Source of the DNA: Ectocarpus siliculosus
Taxonomy: Eukaryota; Sar; Phaeophyceae; Ectocarpales; Ectocarpaceae
Direction of reading: 5' to 3'
NCBI GenBank assembly: GCA_000310025.1
Contig: FN649732.1
Location: 289,039 to 353,038 of the forward strand
DNA: 64,000 nucleotides
The notes under the pieces: model-generated
What the model saw: only the letters and a program-made list of their open reading frames with translations
The model's database searches: none
What the model was told of the DNA's origin: nothing
Shown here: one piece after another, positions 23,288-35,784 of the stretch
How positions within the stretch are numbered: the first letter of the stretch is position 1
How the letters are laid out: each line of letters begins with the position of its first letter
Position numbers and translations under genes: made by a program

Positions 23288-26200
23288 TCATGCTTCGGTA
23301 CTTCGAATGCAGTTGGTCCCCTGAAAAGTCAAGTCAAAATCGGTACGACTTGAGCTTGCTCTCCTACTCTTTCCCTCACATTGCTGGGACAATGCTGTTG
23401 AAGGATCGAGGCTTTGGTTACCATCTACCAGAGTGCTTGCACTCGTACCGGAGGGCTCCGTGTACCCGAAGTCTACCAAAGAGCGAATTCTTTGACACAG
23501 GTGAAGTGGTAGCCGATAGCCTTAGTCTCGACTGTTTGGCCAGCTGGTCGGTTTACGACATACATACCTGTCCCACTCGGCCTTCTTCGCCATCATTTCT
23601 CTGCAGCCGTCACCGTGGTTAGGCTGATGGCCTTGGTCTTGGCTATGGACAGGGCGGTGGTCATGTTTAGCCATCACCCTCCTTGCGCCTACCGCCGTTC
23701 CTATGGCTGCGGCCGCCTCAGCCTCCGCGAGATCGAGTGGCGAGGGTCTGGCGCCTCCCTTCCCATCCCAACCTTCAACGCTTCCCTGGACCCTTGTCTC
23801 CGGAACACTCCCAGCAGTTTCTCCAGAGTCATGATCCTCAGGACCTGATTTGGAGCCGTTCTCAGCAGTGTAATCAAGCGCAATTTGTGTGCCTAAGTTG
23901 CTGCCGCCACTCCTGTTGTCGTTAGAGGTCTCCTCTTCAGGTGTCGCACGGTGGCTTGCTAGGCGGGGACTTGCATCGGGGGCTGGTCGGAGCGGCGCGA
24001 CAGGGGGGTGGCAGTGTAGGTGAGCCTCGATGTCGTGGCAGTGTAGGCGAACCTCGATGTCGTCCGCTTCGTGGTGCAAGCGTATCGGTAATTTCGAACC
24101 GAAGTCCCTGGCCCTTGAAATTGTTTCGCTCCTCGTTCTGCGTTGAAGGTGAACAAGCAGCACTATCACCCATCGCTTGGTGTTCTCCCCGAAGCATGGG
24201 AACACAATCTGAAGTCTCGGGCTTACGGGAAACAAACAAACGACAGATCCGTGAGCCTACCGGTGTCACTTGTCACGCTTTGACCGGCCAAGGGGAGAAC
24301 CGTCAACACACGATCCCAAGTATACCGTGTTCCGTTTCCCTTCTGTTCGTCGTCGACTCAATCAGTGATATGCTAGGCAACCGTTTGAGGCTGTTATAGG
24401 GGTGCTATTTCAGATAGTTATGTTTAACTCTCTTGCTTTCCCTGACAAACACATGATGTGTACATCTAGAACGACCTCGATGCTGTACGAAACTGTCTGA
24501 GCGTACACATGGCTACCGTTGCACTTCTCGAGTTTACTATTCTTGAATATACCAGTTGACCCACCATGGTCGTTGCAATCGGGAACGAGGGTATTCTCGT
24601 TGAGCCAAAGCGACACTCTAGGCGGAACAGGTCCAAGCCCCAGCCAATGGTATACATTCTTCACTGCCGCATCCGCAGAGGAGGCGATATCTTCGTATCG
24701 CACCCTCAAGTACCTGGGCCCAACGAGAGAGACAGAGAGGAGAACGCGTTGCGCAATGTCCCGGTTGTCATCAGGCGATGAACAACCCGCAAGCATTCGC
24801 GGATCCTGGAAACGCAACAAGCGGAGAAACGACTCCGTTTCTGACAAGTCGCTGAGAACAGAGGCCACTCCTGCGGGGTTTGCGCGTGAGATTCTTGCGT
24901 TTGCGCACTTGCGTTTTCGTCGTGCTGCACGCACAGAGGCACGAGGCCGAGCAGAGCGTGTCTACAAAGTCCTGAGAGTTGTTGGACTCATGTCTGCGGT
25001 CTGTGTAATGCGAGGTATGATCCATGGGAGTGGCAACCCGCAACACGGGTATCGACCCCAGGTGTCATGACTTACCTGTTCCCGCCTCGCTTTGCAGAAG
25101 AATCCAGCTGGTCTCTGTACACTCCACAAATTCTGAAGAAAAGGAGAGGGTGCAAGCCGTCCGGGGGGAGAAACAGGAAAGGCTGCCGCTTTTGAGGAGC
25201 AAAGTAGGGGGGGGAGGCGGGTCTGCTTCTTTGGTGTATTAAATCGACGTGAGTGCTAGCTAGAAGTGTTGCTTTCCCGACGCTTTCTCCTCAGCGACAC
25301 GGCAACGACCACGGCGTTGCCCATTCCCAACCTCATGACTGCAGAACGCAATGGACGGCGCGGTTAAGGACATGGTAAGCATGGAATACGGGGGAGGGAT
25401 CTGTACCAATCAGAGATGGGGAGTACCGAACGGAAATGTTTTGGAAGGAGCCACAGAAAATACGACACCATCGGCACGTAACAACACCGCTTGTGGAAGG
25501 AAGTGTGTGTACCTGCACGCACTTCAGTTGTCTTCTCCACCACCATCTATGAGCGAGCGAGCCTTGCCGAGGTAGGCCTTCCACGATGCCTAATTTGACA
25601 GATCGACAAGTCCATTCGAGTGTTTCGGTCTAAACACCCATCCCCCCTTCCCCCCGAAAACACAATTTTTCTCTGGACGAACTCTCTAGCGTAGTGTGGG
25701 GGTTGGGGGTTCTCTGTTGGGTCGCAATCCTGCCTCCAGGCTGAATATTTGGTCAAACTGTTTGGCCGGGGGGTACGGATTCAATGGGGCCGGGAGGGTT
25801 GGAAGCGGCTCTGATCGAAACCTCACCAACTCGCTTTTATGCGTCTCAACGGCGATGCTTGGTCCACGGGCTGTGGATACTAGAGCAGTGTCCTGCCGTA
25901 CCTAGCTTGTTCTTTTTGCCAGCTAGCTGCCGAGATGTCCACGACATGACCTATTTCCAGCTCCACTTTTTGGTGTGTATGGTCGAAGATGAACACAAAC
26001 CAGGCCCGGTGGTGCTTTACGCGAAGCGCGCCCTCACGGAACTCGGAGCAGCGGTGCAAACCCACAACGAATACCGGTCGAAGCATCGCGTTTCGATGGA
26101 GAAGAACAGCTACGGCAATCTTGTCTCGACTGGCAAGCGTATCGGAATATTGGAAATACGATCGATCGTTCCTCACATCTTCCCAAGGGCACGCGCGCGC

Positions 26201-29200
26201 TTCGGTCCGCCCCAAGGCAAAGAGTCACCCGTTGCCACCTGGTGCCGATGCGGTAATGCGACGGTCGTGTTGAGAGTAGTGATGGAAGACAGTGTAACAA
26301 GTAAGCTGTCTCCATGCTTGCGGAACTGGGAGACAATCGGAGGTCAAGAGAGTTTCATGCGACGGTCTACAGCAACCAACGATCTTCTTCGTCGGGCATT
26401 CCTCGACCTGGAGCCGCACAGCACGCCCTTCTCACCGAAAAACTGAAGGTAGTTGGGCGGTTGGTGTGTCTGTGATACGCACGAAAAGAGTGTACGCTAG
26501 GTGGCACGAGCGACCCAGACAGCCTTATCGTAGTCTGGTGGCCTGTGACGGGAAAACCCTAGCTGGGCCATCGTTAACGCGGAGAGACTTGAGAAAAAAC
26601 TCCTACCTTAACCTGTTCAGCATCTCACACCTGAGTCACATTGGCCTCCACCCCAGGCGTCGCTTCGGCGGTACCCTTGGCCGTCTCTGCGGGGGGCGAC
26701 GGGCTGTGAAAGTACCGGCGGTACTTGTGCGCGACGTTGAAGGTCTTGACCTGGGAGTGGACCACCGCCCGGGGATCTCGCACAAGGTGGATCACGCGGG
26801 TGCCATCAGCATACCCGTCTTCGACGCCCACCCCTGCGTCGGCCCGTATCGTCTTAACGACCACGGCCCTGCATATTCGAAAAACAGCAGCAGACTGAAC
26901 ACCGGCGTCGTTTCATTTTGCTCTTGAACCTGTGGGGAGCGTAAAATAGCTGCCACGCCCGATGCTGGGTGTTAACGTTGCAACAGCCTACGTGTTGGTT
27001 GGTCGCCCACATCTCAATGCGTGGAACACGACTCCGAGCCAGCGGTCTCTCCTCGCGGGGGGGGGGCGTGGCCAGACAAGGAGACCGAGCGACTTCCGAA
27101 GCTGGTGCCGTTCGGAAAGCCTGAGGGTGAAAGGGCCCGGACTATCGGCACAGAAAATCGCTTAGATGTAAGACCCCCAAGACAGGCAATGCTGTCTACG
27201 GCTCTGCACCAGGGCGCCCGACAGATGTTCGGGGTTGACACACTATTCTTGGACGACAGCTGCCCCGCGCAAGGGAGGAGGGTGTGCTTGTAGGTACACA
27301 CAAGGTTTCTGTTTGCGGGCGGAAGAGATGCATGGGATCGTGGCACGAAGGCCGACATGTATGTTGGAGACCACGCACGGCGATCTAGGTGGCAAAAAAG
27401 AGTGGCCGTGAACTTGATTGAAGGAGCCGTGGAGGGACGGGGTGGGGAGAGAGAGAAGACAACCGTAAAATGGAACTCTAGGAGTTGAAAAAAAGCTTTG
27501 CTTCGTTTGGTTTGTTCTTTATTCGCTTTTCAACCGATTTGCGATGTTTTGATACTCCTCCGTCTGGGACTGTGGTGTGTCCTGCCCCCGACCGAAAGGA
27601 TTTGATCTGATCTGTGGTCTCGAGCCAACTTTGTTTGCTTCCGCCTTGTATCCTATCAGGTAGCTTGGTCTGCCTGCCTGCCGTAGTAGCGCGAGGGACT
27701 GATTTTCCTGATGGCGAAAGCCATGCCGAGAGCTAGCTCCCCGGAATAGTGGATACGCGTGCAGCTCTTGTCTACCGCCTTGCGTGCATGATGTCCTCGG
27801 GTAGGTTTGGCCAGCCTTGACTTATTTCGGTGCGTCCATCCCTCCTCACCCCCCCAGGGGGTGGGGCGGGGTTTGCCCTGGTCGGCGGATGCAAGACCTC
27901 GCGACGAAGACGCCCTGGCTCCTTAGGAGTTCGAGGACAGCCCCTTCGAGTTTAGGGGACTTGTTGTGGCCCAGCCATAGTTGCACCGTGGTATGTTTCG
28001 TTTACCACCAAGCTTGTGAATAAACCAATTAACCATTTTTTCCTTTTGAGGGGTTCCCATTTCCTACCCTACTTGATGCCCTTCTACGCTTGATGTTCTA
28101 GAAGGAAGCCTTCACGATATGTTGGGGTTCCCGGTGGGCCTTTCACCTTGTTCTGGGTCCGATTTTCGCCACCACGAAAACTCAACTTTCTGCCTTTCAG
28201 AACTCTTTGGAGTACATCATCATCAACAACCACGACAACAAACAACAACAACAACAACATGGACACCATCAACAACCACGACAACAAAGAACAGCAACAA
28301 CTAGTTTCGTCGCTTAGACGGGGACGACCGGAGACATTCCTCGGCGGATTTCACTTTGTCCGAGGAGCCTCGACAATACCAGGCACACGAAATGTCAACA
28401 AAACAAGCAGGGGTGTACGTGCGTCATGTTTAAACGTTCTGACCACTCCCAAGCACCCATCCAATACCACGTGCCCTCTCACTATAAGAGTTTGAGTCAT
28501 CGACGTTGTTGAAAAGACGATGCGTGAGCGGAAACGTTTCTCATGGCGAAGTCTGCACGGCGAGGCCTCTACAAGCGCACCTGCTCTGGTTACACGTGCC
28601 GAGTACCGCTTCATGTGCTCGAGCAAGGGCGTCCGCGCTAGGGTTGTCGGAGGCTGCACGAAGCGGGAAGAGGCCCGGCGATCCGTTCTCCAACGCAGAA
28701 GGGTCGGCTCCCAGTCGCGCGGCGTCTTCCAGAGTGAACTCGCACTGCGCTATCCTGGCGAAACCGAGAACAAACAACTTCGCATAGTTTTTTTTGCCAG
28801 ATGATGATGCAACCACGAAAGGACGAACTACAGTAACTCCCCCCCAACACACCAAGGTTGGAAATAGTTGTTTCGGTTGGCAAACGATCCTGTGTGAACA
28901 TGGTGTTTCCAAGGGAACCTGTGTGGTGGCACATGCGGGGGGATTTTGTTTCTGTCGAGCGTTGTCCTCCATGAAAGTAGCGCACTACCAGCTTCTGTGA
29001 CCGAGACGGCTGGCAGAGGTGTCTTCCCCGACACCTTCCGCCGTACTTCGGTATAAAGCTGTCCGAAGGTGCATAATCCGGACGGGCCACTCGGCGTGAA
29101 CGAGGTATCCCTCCCAACGTACCTTCGAACGAGCGCCGTACATTCGTCTCCGTGGATTTCCTTGTGGTACTGGCTCGAGCTGCCGAAAATCCCCTCCCCC

Positions 29201-30749
29201 CAGCTCCGGCAAGGTTCATACCTAATAACCCCCAATCGATAGGGGACAGGATTAACGAGTTTGAGCTCCTAAGAGCACGATCGATCCACGGCGAGCTAGA
29301 TCGTAGAGAAGATGTGATAGATTAACTTGGCGTTCAGGCCCAACGCAGCCTCAAGTAACCCCCGTTAACGTACTTTGTCGAACAGAATAGACTACTGTGG
29401 CAGGATGCCGCGGTGCAGCTGATGTCTTCCGACGCTTACGATGTCGTCTAATGAGGAGCGAAGTACATTTTATCCGTACGAGAACTTCAAGAAGACAATT
29501 ATCCACCTATTAACAAAGATTGAAGGAAAAGCGGCGTGTTGTGACCCATAAACAAAGCTCTCACCAGTATAGCACATCCTGAAAGGTGTGGAGAGCACCC
29601 CGCCCGAACCATTGCGTTTGTAGGCCCACGGTATAAAAAAAGATGGTGGTAAGGACGATATGTTAGGCAGCGCAACTTAGGGATTTCACCATTTCGCCAA
29701 GGTGTGGAACTCAGCGTGTGGCAAGGATCTCGAACAAAATCCTTGGCGCGCGTTTGTCTATGTGCTTGGAGCGGTCAAAAGGGTATATATTGCAGGTAGT
29801 ACTGTACGTTACTTGAGGTGCTTGGTTACACCTGCGTAGTAGCGCCTCCCCGGCAGTGAGGGTTCCCCAAGAGAGAGTGTTGTTCCTGCGTATATATCAG
29901 CAAATAGAACGCACCATCCTCTATCTTTATTCGATCAGTGGGAAACCCGACAGGTGCAGTAGGTCGGGTAGGGTTCAACGTCTTCGATTTCGTGATCATC
30001 GAACCTTCTGTTAACTTGAGGTACTAAATACATATGTGACGCGTCCGGTACACGCACGAGGAGGCCGCTACAATACAACATGACGACAGCTGACCTCTAC
30101 CCTACATCGCGATGCTTCAACCGTTACAGAACACGCCATCGCTTGAGGATCTCTTCTTTTGCTCAGCTCTTATCTCCGCTCTCTGTCGTTAAAAGCCGCC
30201 ATTAATGATATGGATGGGTTCAGGGCCGACTTCAGTTCTCATGATGCATATAAATTTCTACTTGAAGTAGATTGGATGTTTCGAAATATTAATATTCCAA
30301 GAACTCTGAAGCATGTCGCGTGTTGACTCGTTCGCTTCTTTGGTATGCTTTTCGTGAATAAACACATGAAGGACACCTACTGTAGGTCTACATGGCAGTG
30401 GTGCTGGCGGTGGTCGAGAACAGCAACAACATGTACTGCATCACACATCAGCCAACGCGAAAGCAGTTCTCTGCGCCTGACCTTGTTTTGCCGGAAAGTC
30501 TCTCCTAACATGGTTGTCAATTGAGCCAGATCTTCCCTGCGCCATGATCACAATCCCTATCGGTTGCTTTTGGTGCTCTTCTTGGAGACTCCTCTCTGGC
30601 ACTGCACCAGCCTGGTCCCCATAGTTTCCCCACGAGGATGATGAACCATCAGCAGCTGCCATGGGCAAACCTCCTGCTTGCAGGCGTCCAATGAGCACCA
30701 CTTCAAGCAGGACTATAGCCGTAGAAAGCGGAAGAGAGACACCATGCAT
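23288..30749 (-). CDS. Golgi-type PAPS-dependent sulfotransferase
   Basis: Modelled minus-strand exons are 30749-30482, 29268-29123, 28754-28581, 26868-26631, 24805-24561, 24137-23568 and 23489-23288. Exons 1-4 and the last junction are well supported by phase and motifs. The border between exons 5 and 6 is tentative. The N terminus has a signal anchor (LPLSTAIVLLEVVLIGRL), typical of type II Golgi enzymes. The PAPS 5'-phosphosulfate loop is IGIVIMAQGRSGS (residues 64-76), followed by TMLGETFRQN and YEPCRS. The 3'-phosphate motif is RVIHLVRDPRAVVHSQ in exon 4. Exon 5 has RYLRVRYEDIASSADAAV and the WLGLG helix end. Sulfotransferases of this fold transfer sulfate from PAPS to carbohydrate, and in brown algae sulfated fucans are the obvious substrate class (inference). 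The loop and TMLGE are in different frames: one extra base lies near 30518-30521. The C terminus (about 250 residues) is hydrophilic and unusual. Confidence 0.8.
28215..28310. repeat. CAA/ACAACA simple repeat
   Basis: An imperfect (CAA)n/(ACG ACA ACA)n tract with an internal duplicated block, in intron 3 of the sulfotransferase gene. Confidence 0.8.
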
Positions 30750-32603
30750 CCCTGCATCATCACCAGGTGTCAGACAATAGCCTATGCGCCAATTCCGGCG
30801 GCTGCGCCCCTTCTCTCTTCTCCTCTGTTATCCCTCTTTTCCTCTTTTTCCTCGTCTATCTTGACGTCAACGAACGGCTGTGCACGCGCGCTTGTGAAAT
30901 CGCACTCTCTGTCTACACTAGAGTCCGCGATCTCAACAGGTGGGCCGATGTATTATATGGACCGTTTTGAGTCTCCTCCTTCCCCTGCGGGATGCCGCAG
31001 ACTAACACCATTCTTACACCTTGCATGTAGCATGCGTACATGTGTGAGAGGCCGGGTCGTAAGTCTACATGCACGCCATGCGGATCGTTCGCTATATGTA
31101 CCGGGGATAATTACCGTCGTCGTCGTCGTTACTATGCATATTCTGACTGTTACCGTATTCTTCCAAAATGAAACGCATGTGCTGCACGACCAGCATTACG
31201 ACGCACACGCACAGCCGGTTAACGCGGTCGATGCTAATAATAAAGACACGCACACGCGCGTGCGACGCGCGGAAACTCTGAAAACTTTGAAACCGACCGA
31301 AAATGTGACATGCACCGACGAAGCGACGAAGAGGAACTTATATAAGAAACTTCCGTGCCCCCGTACACAGATGCATACAACAGTCTCATCTGCGGTGCCC
31401 CCGCCGGCGCCGGCGTGCTTTGCTTGCCGTAACACACCAAGCCAAGCACACAGCTAGCTTTGTGGCGTAACTCGCGAACGAGCTCCTTCATCACTGGAAG
31501 GTCAGTCCGGAAAGAAGCATGTGCGAGGATGTGTTTTGCTGTCGCTGTGTGAATAGCTATCCTCCAAAGCTCAGAGGCCCTGTGTCACATTTGCCTCGTG
31601 CATTGCCCCCTCAGTTTCAAGAAACGAGTTGTGTGCACGACAAACACACAGCTGCCACCGCCGCCGCAGCCCCGGCAACAGCAGGAACCAACCGAGTTGA
31701 CCTGAAGTGGCACATTCTGCAAAGCCGATAGGCATGCTGATCACTATGTTGTGCTTTGTCTAGCAGCCTCGGAGCATGAGGTCTTCTCCTCGGAGCCCGT
31801 GCGTAACACCACCTCCCGTAGTTGCAGGGAGATAGCAGTACTACGTACCTGGTATACAGCTTTCGAGGCGCCCGGTATCTCTCGGGGTTGTTGGTATCTT
31901 GCCGAACCTTCGTTTACAAAACGGGCACATGTGTAGATAGCAGAAGCGTTGGTTGCTGCGTACAACATCTGCTATGTGCGACCATGCCCGGTGGAGGTGC
32001 TCAGGTGTTATTCCGCCGCATCCTGACAACGTCGGAAATGGGAGACAAGGCCCTGGGCGATGTGATGATGTAGCCCTCATTTCCAGAAGAGAGGGCACAC
32101 CATGGTCAAAATTCGAATCGAAGCAAGCTCATTCTCAACCCTAGTCCGAGCGCCGGGCGCAACGGGATATGTCACCTCGTGAAACCCAGTGGTGGCATGA
32201 GCCATTCCTAATGTACGCTTCGTGCACAGCAGTTTGGCAGCAGGAACCATGGAAGCAGTGAGTAGACCGCATCCTCTGCGACTCCACCTTATGCCCCTAC
32301 TGCATTCCAATACCTGCGCCTGCCAAGGGGTTGGACACGTACTGACAGGGTTGCGCAGGTGCACGCCACATAAGGCTCGATTGCATCATCAATCCAGCTG
32401 TGCACCCCCCGGTACCAAAGTACGGCAGGGAGCGCCGCATATACATATACACATGCATGCTGCTCATTTGAGCGCCCCTCCTGTGTACGTACTCCTAGAT
32501 CTCACTCTACTGTGGACATTTGTCGTGTATGTATCTCCCTGTGTGCCTTGGTTTCGCAGGAGAGAGCCGCATCCCCCAAATCAGAGTGGGACAGCGAGAA
32601 GAG
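30750..32603. other. Intergenic region between divergent genes
   Basis: Lies between the start of the sulfotransferase gene (minus) and the complex I-like gene (plus), so it should hold both promoters. I could not identify a convincing TATA box or initiator. A possible 5'UTR intron acceptor (gtttcgcag) ends at 32561, about 43 bp before the plus-strand ATG. Confidence 0.4.
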
Positions 32604-33247
32604 ATGGCCTTCGAGGACCCTAAGTTTCCGGTCACAGACCCGGCGCCGGGCATGGGGACGGTGTTCGGCAACTTGAATGCGACGGATGTTGCGACTGTAG
32701 TGGTGGCTACGGCGGGCTCGGCAGCATGGTGCTTCAAGGGAGGTGAGGTTCGCTGATTTCTCATTGCCGAAACGTTTTCGCCCGAGATAGTCTCGCCAAC
32801 AACAAGAAACAATGCCAGATTTCGTACTTTGGAAACATAATCTTGGGTATGTTCTGCACATGAAAAAACATGCACCGTTCATGTACCAATCGGAGACACG
32901 ATTGAACAAGATCATGTTTGCGCGATACGCGTTTCTGGCGAGAGGCCTAGCGTACCACCACCCCCCTGTTGCCACGGTGCCCCCCCTCATCCTCTCGTCT
33001 GGCTTTCCGCGTACAAACGCCTGTGCGGGTTCATTTGATGTCCCATCTGAATGAGCGTTTGTCGTCATACCAACCCTCCCCCGCTCTCCTTCTCCTTGAC
33101 GTTGCCCGATTTTGCGATCTCATGAAAACAACAGTCAAAGGGGTTCGCGGACCGAACGCAGTAGTGGGAGCCAGTCTGGGTTTGATGGGGGGATTGATGT
33201 TGGCCGGTCAGAGCTCATTCGGACGGCTCACGGGGCAGCGGAAGTGA
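32604..33247 (+). CDS. Small complex I 21 kDa-type subunit homologue
   Basis: Two exons, 32604-32742 and 33135-33247, join in phase 1 (GGAG/gtgagg, aacaacag/TC) to give 83 residues. The N terminus reads DPKFPVTDPAPGMGTVFGNL. This matches the opening of the fungal/protist NADH-ubiquinone oxidoreductase 21 kDa (NUXM-like) family, which starts with a P-x-x-P-V-x-D-x-x-P-x-x-x-x-V pattern. Two hydrophobic segments follow, about residues 28-43 and 55-72 (VVGASLGLMGGLMLAGQSS), ending in FGRLTGQRK. It would be an accessory subunit in the inner mitochondrial membrane. There is no obvious presequence, as expected for such subunits. The family assignment is from recalled pattern only. The alternative is an unrelated small two-helix membrane protein. 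The intron is 392 bp. Confidence 0.6.
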
Positions 33248-35784
33248 AGACACATGTATTTGTTTCGGAACCAGGGTGTTTTATGGCGGTGGACAAGCTG
33301 GCGGCCAATGGAAGCCATGAAGGGGGGGGGTTCTCGCGGGACAACTATATTTGTTAGAGAAATGAGTCAAACCCGGGAGAGTCACCAGAATGTCCCCGGT
33401 CGTTCAGACCGTTCTTGATTCAGCGTCCAGTGGTAGGCGACACCATTATTTTTCTTCGTTTTGCATCAGTCTTACCTGATAAGTGGAGCGGGGGGCCAAG
33501 CTACTCGGAAGCAACCAGCTTCCCTTGGTTTTTGCAGTCTATGCTGCGTAGAGTGCCACGCATGGTCAATCAAGCGTTGCTGGAAGGTTATGTATCTGTC
33601 TTTGCTGGCTTGCATGGGCATCAGCGGCAAGGCGATAGGATGGAGAAGATAGTGGAGGTGGCGGAACCTTGGGAGCATGTGGTAGCAGCCAACGCCGATT
33701 GCTTGTCTGCGAAGCAGCGACGGTGGTCGCCAAGACGTGCAAGACTTGTTTCTGTCTGGCCACTGTGTTGACACCAAGTTTTCCTGGGGCATGACAACGT
33801 GTTGTCCGCAGAGGGATTGGGAATTTTCTCTCCCGTGGCCGATTTTTTCCGCGCGTCCTTTGTTGAGTTTTTATGTTGGACCGCGGATTATTATTGCTCA
33901 GGGTTGTCTTTTTTCGCCCATCGTGACAACGGAGGAGATGCGGGTAGCAAAAATAATTTCAGCTCTTTTGCTAAGAATAATTGCAGCCCATCGAAGGGGC
34001 AGGCGTGAATGGCTCTGTTTTGGGCTTACCCGGGGGCGTATGATCAGCAGTCCGCGCGAAAGCCCATCGACAAGAAGCACGTGCGCTGATGTCCCTGGTG
34101 ATGGCGTTCCGCTCGTCAGGTCTGCCGTTTCCCCGACGCCGTGTACGATGAATTCCTCCCACTTATGGTAACGTCGTTTGTTTTATCCTTTGCGAAATAA
34201 ACGTTGAAACACGTAATTTTCTGTCGTCTACTCTTGATGCTTTGCCGTTCTGTCGACTACGGCCGTCGATGTCGTCCTGCGGCACTCGATCAAACACCAA
34301 CAGCAGGCGGCGCCGAAACCCACCGATATACGCAATCCTTGACGCGGTCTTGCATCTGGTCGCTTTTGTAAGCATCACGCGCGGCCGACTGTATGATGTG
34401 TGTGGCGTCGTCCCGTGTATCTGTGGGTGCCATTCTAGTCCGACACATGTCAATGTGTTTTTGACCCACCGGCAGGGGTCAGGCAGCGGAAGGAAGGCAA
34501 TCGCTGGCTCTCATCTTTTTCTTCTTGTGGGTAGATCCGGATTTTTTTGCATGTCCCTGACCCCAACGGAAGCCCGATAACATTGCCTGCCTCGCAAACA
34601 CAAGTCATCGCAGTCGTGGGAAGGGAAAACCAGGAGGTTTCCCTACTCGCGGCTTATCGTTTAAAGGTGACTTTCCCGCAGAACTGGAGGATCAGTTCTC
34701 AGCTCAAACCCAACCTGCGACTCTACTCGCGGAGTATGGGTTTCAAGATCACTTTCCCGCTTAACTGCAGGATCACCTCAAACCTTAAAACCGCGACGCA
34801 AGCTCTTACATGCCGCAATGACAGCACCCACACGACGGGATGCGTATCGCCCAGGAACCAGCGCTGTGCAATGCAAAAGGCGAAAGGAGCTCTTGTCGTC
34901 GCTCGGCACGGAAACTACTACGGTAGCACGCCTTGGGATGTACCGAAGACCTGATAAGCCGAAACAGCAATTATAGCTAACTCCGCCTCCACCTACGTTA
35001 TCCTGGTGTGCTATTCCGCCATGTTCCGTCGCTCGCGCGCAGGAGTTTCCATGTTTCCATTGCACCCTGCGGTGTAGCCTGTCGACCCACAAGGGCTTCG
35101 ATCCCGGGAACAAGAAAACGGGAGATCACATCCTTCTTACGATCGAAGAAACGAGGCACATCGACACCCGACAAACACGCCACCGCACACCGCGACCTTC
35201 CAACTTCAACTTCTCAGGCATCCGTCCTGGACTCATTGGACACGGGGAACGGGGCTGCCGTACATAATGGCGAATGCAGCACACCAAGCAGCGGAATCCT
35301 TTCTATTCGGAAAGAGGCTGCTGTCGAGCGCACCGAAATACTTCTTGCCAGGTGCGTGTCCCCCGAAAACGAAAACGGGGGCACAACCCAACCCAACCCG
35401 TTGTAGAGAAAAATGGAATCGCTGCGTTGTCCGGACTGCTGCTCAGCATCCGCGTCCGCCCCCGCTCATCTACCCGTGATACGTACCGCCGCCAATCCTG
35501 TCACAGCACTCTGTTCCTCCATCTCTCTGGAGCACGAACCGCGCGCGCCGCCTCCTTTCTTCCGGTTCCCTCACTCCAGCATAAAAAAACAACTAAATCT
35601 ACACACGCCAAGTGAACACAAACATCCCGCTATTGCAAGACCGACGTCGTTTCTTACGCCTGCCGGTTAGCGCGATCGATACACAAACACACACGAGAAA
35701 ATCATGGGGTTTAGTCAGACGGACTTGTCCAGGACACCCCGTCCGACGCTCGCCCACGACCGCAACACGCCCGCCCTTCTCGGG
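33248..35784. other. Intergenic stretch with a short tandem repeat
   Basis: No supported gene. At about 34642-34800 an imperfect tandem duplication of roughly 90 bp is seen. Both copies share CTACTCGCGG, then TGACTTTCCCGC or TCACTTTCCCGC, and then AGGATCA. The 3' ends of the converging complex I-like gene (plus) and pinin gene (minus) must lie in this interval. Confidence 0.45.

Noticed and set aside
25784-26446. A 220-residue plus-strand frame
   Set aside because: It lies inside sulfotransferase intron 4 on the opposite strand, has no recognisable domain, no splice partners and overlaps other frames.
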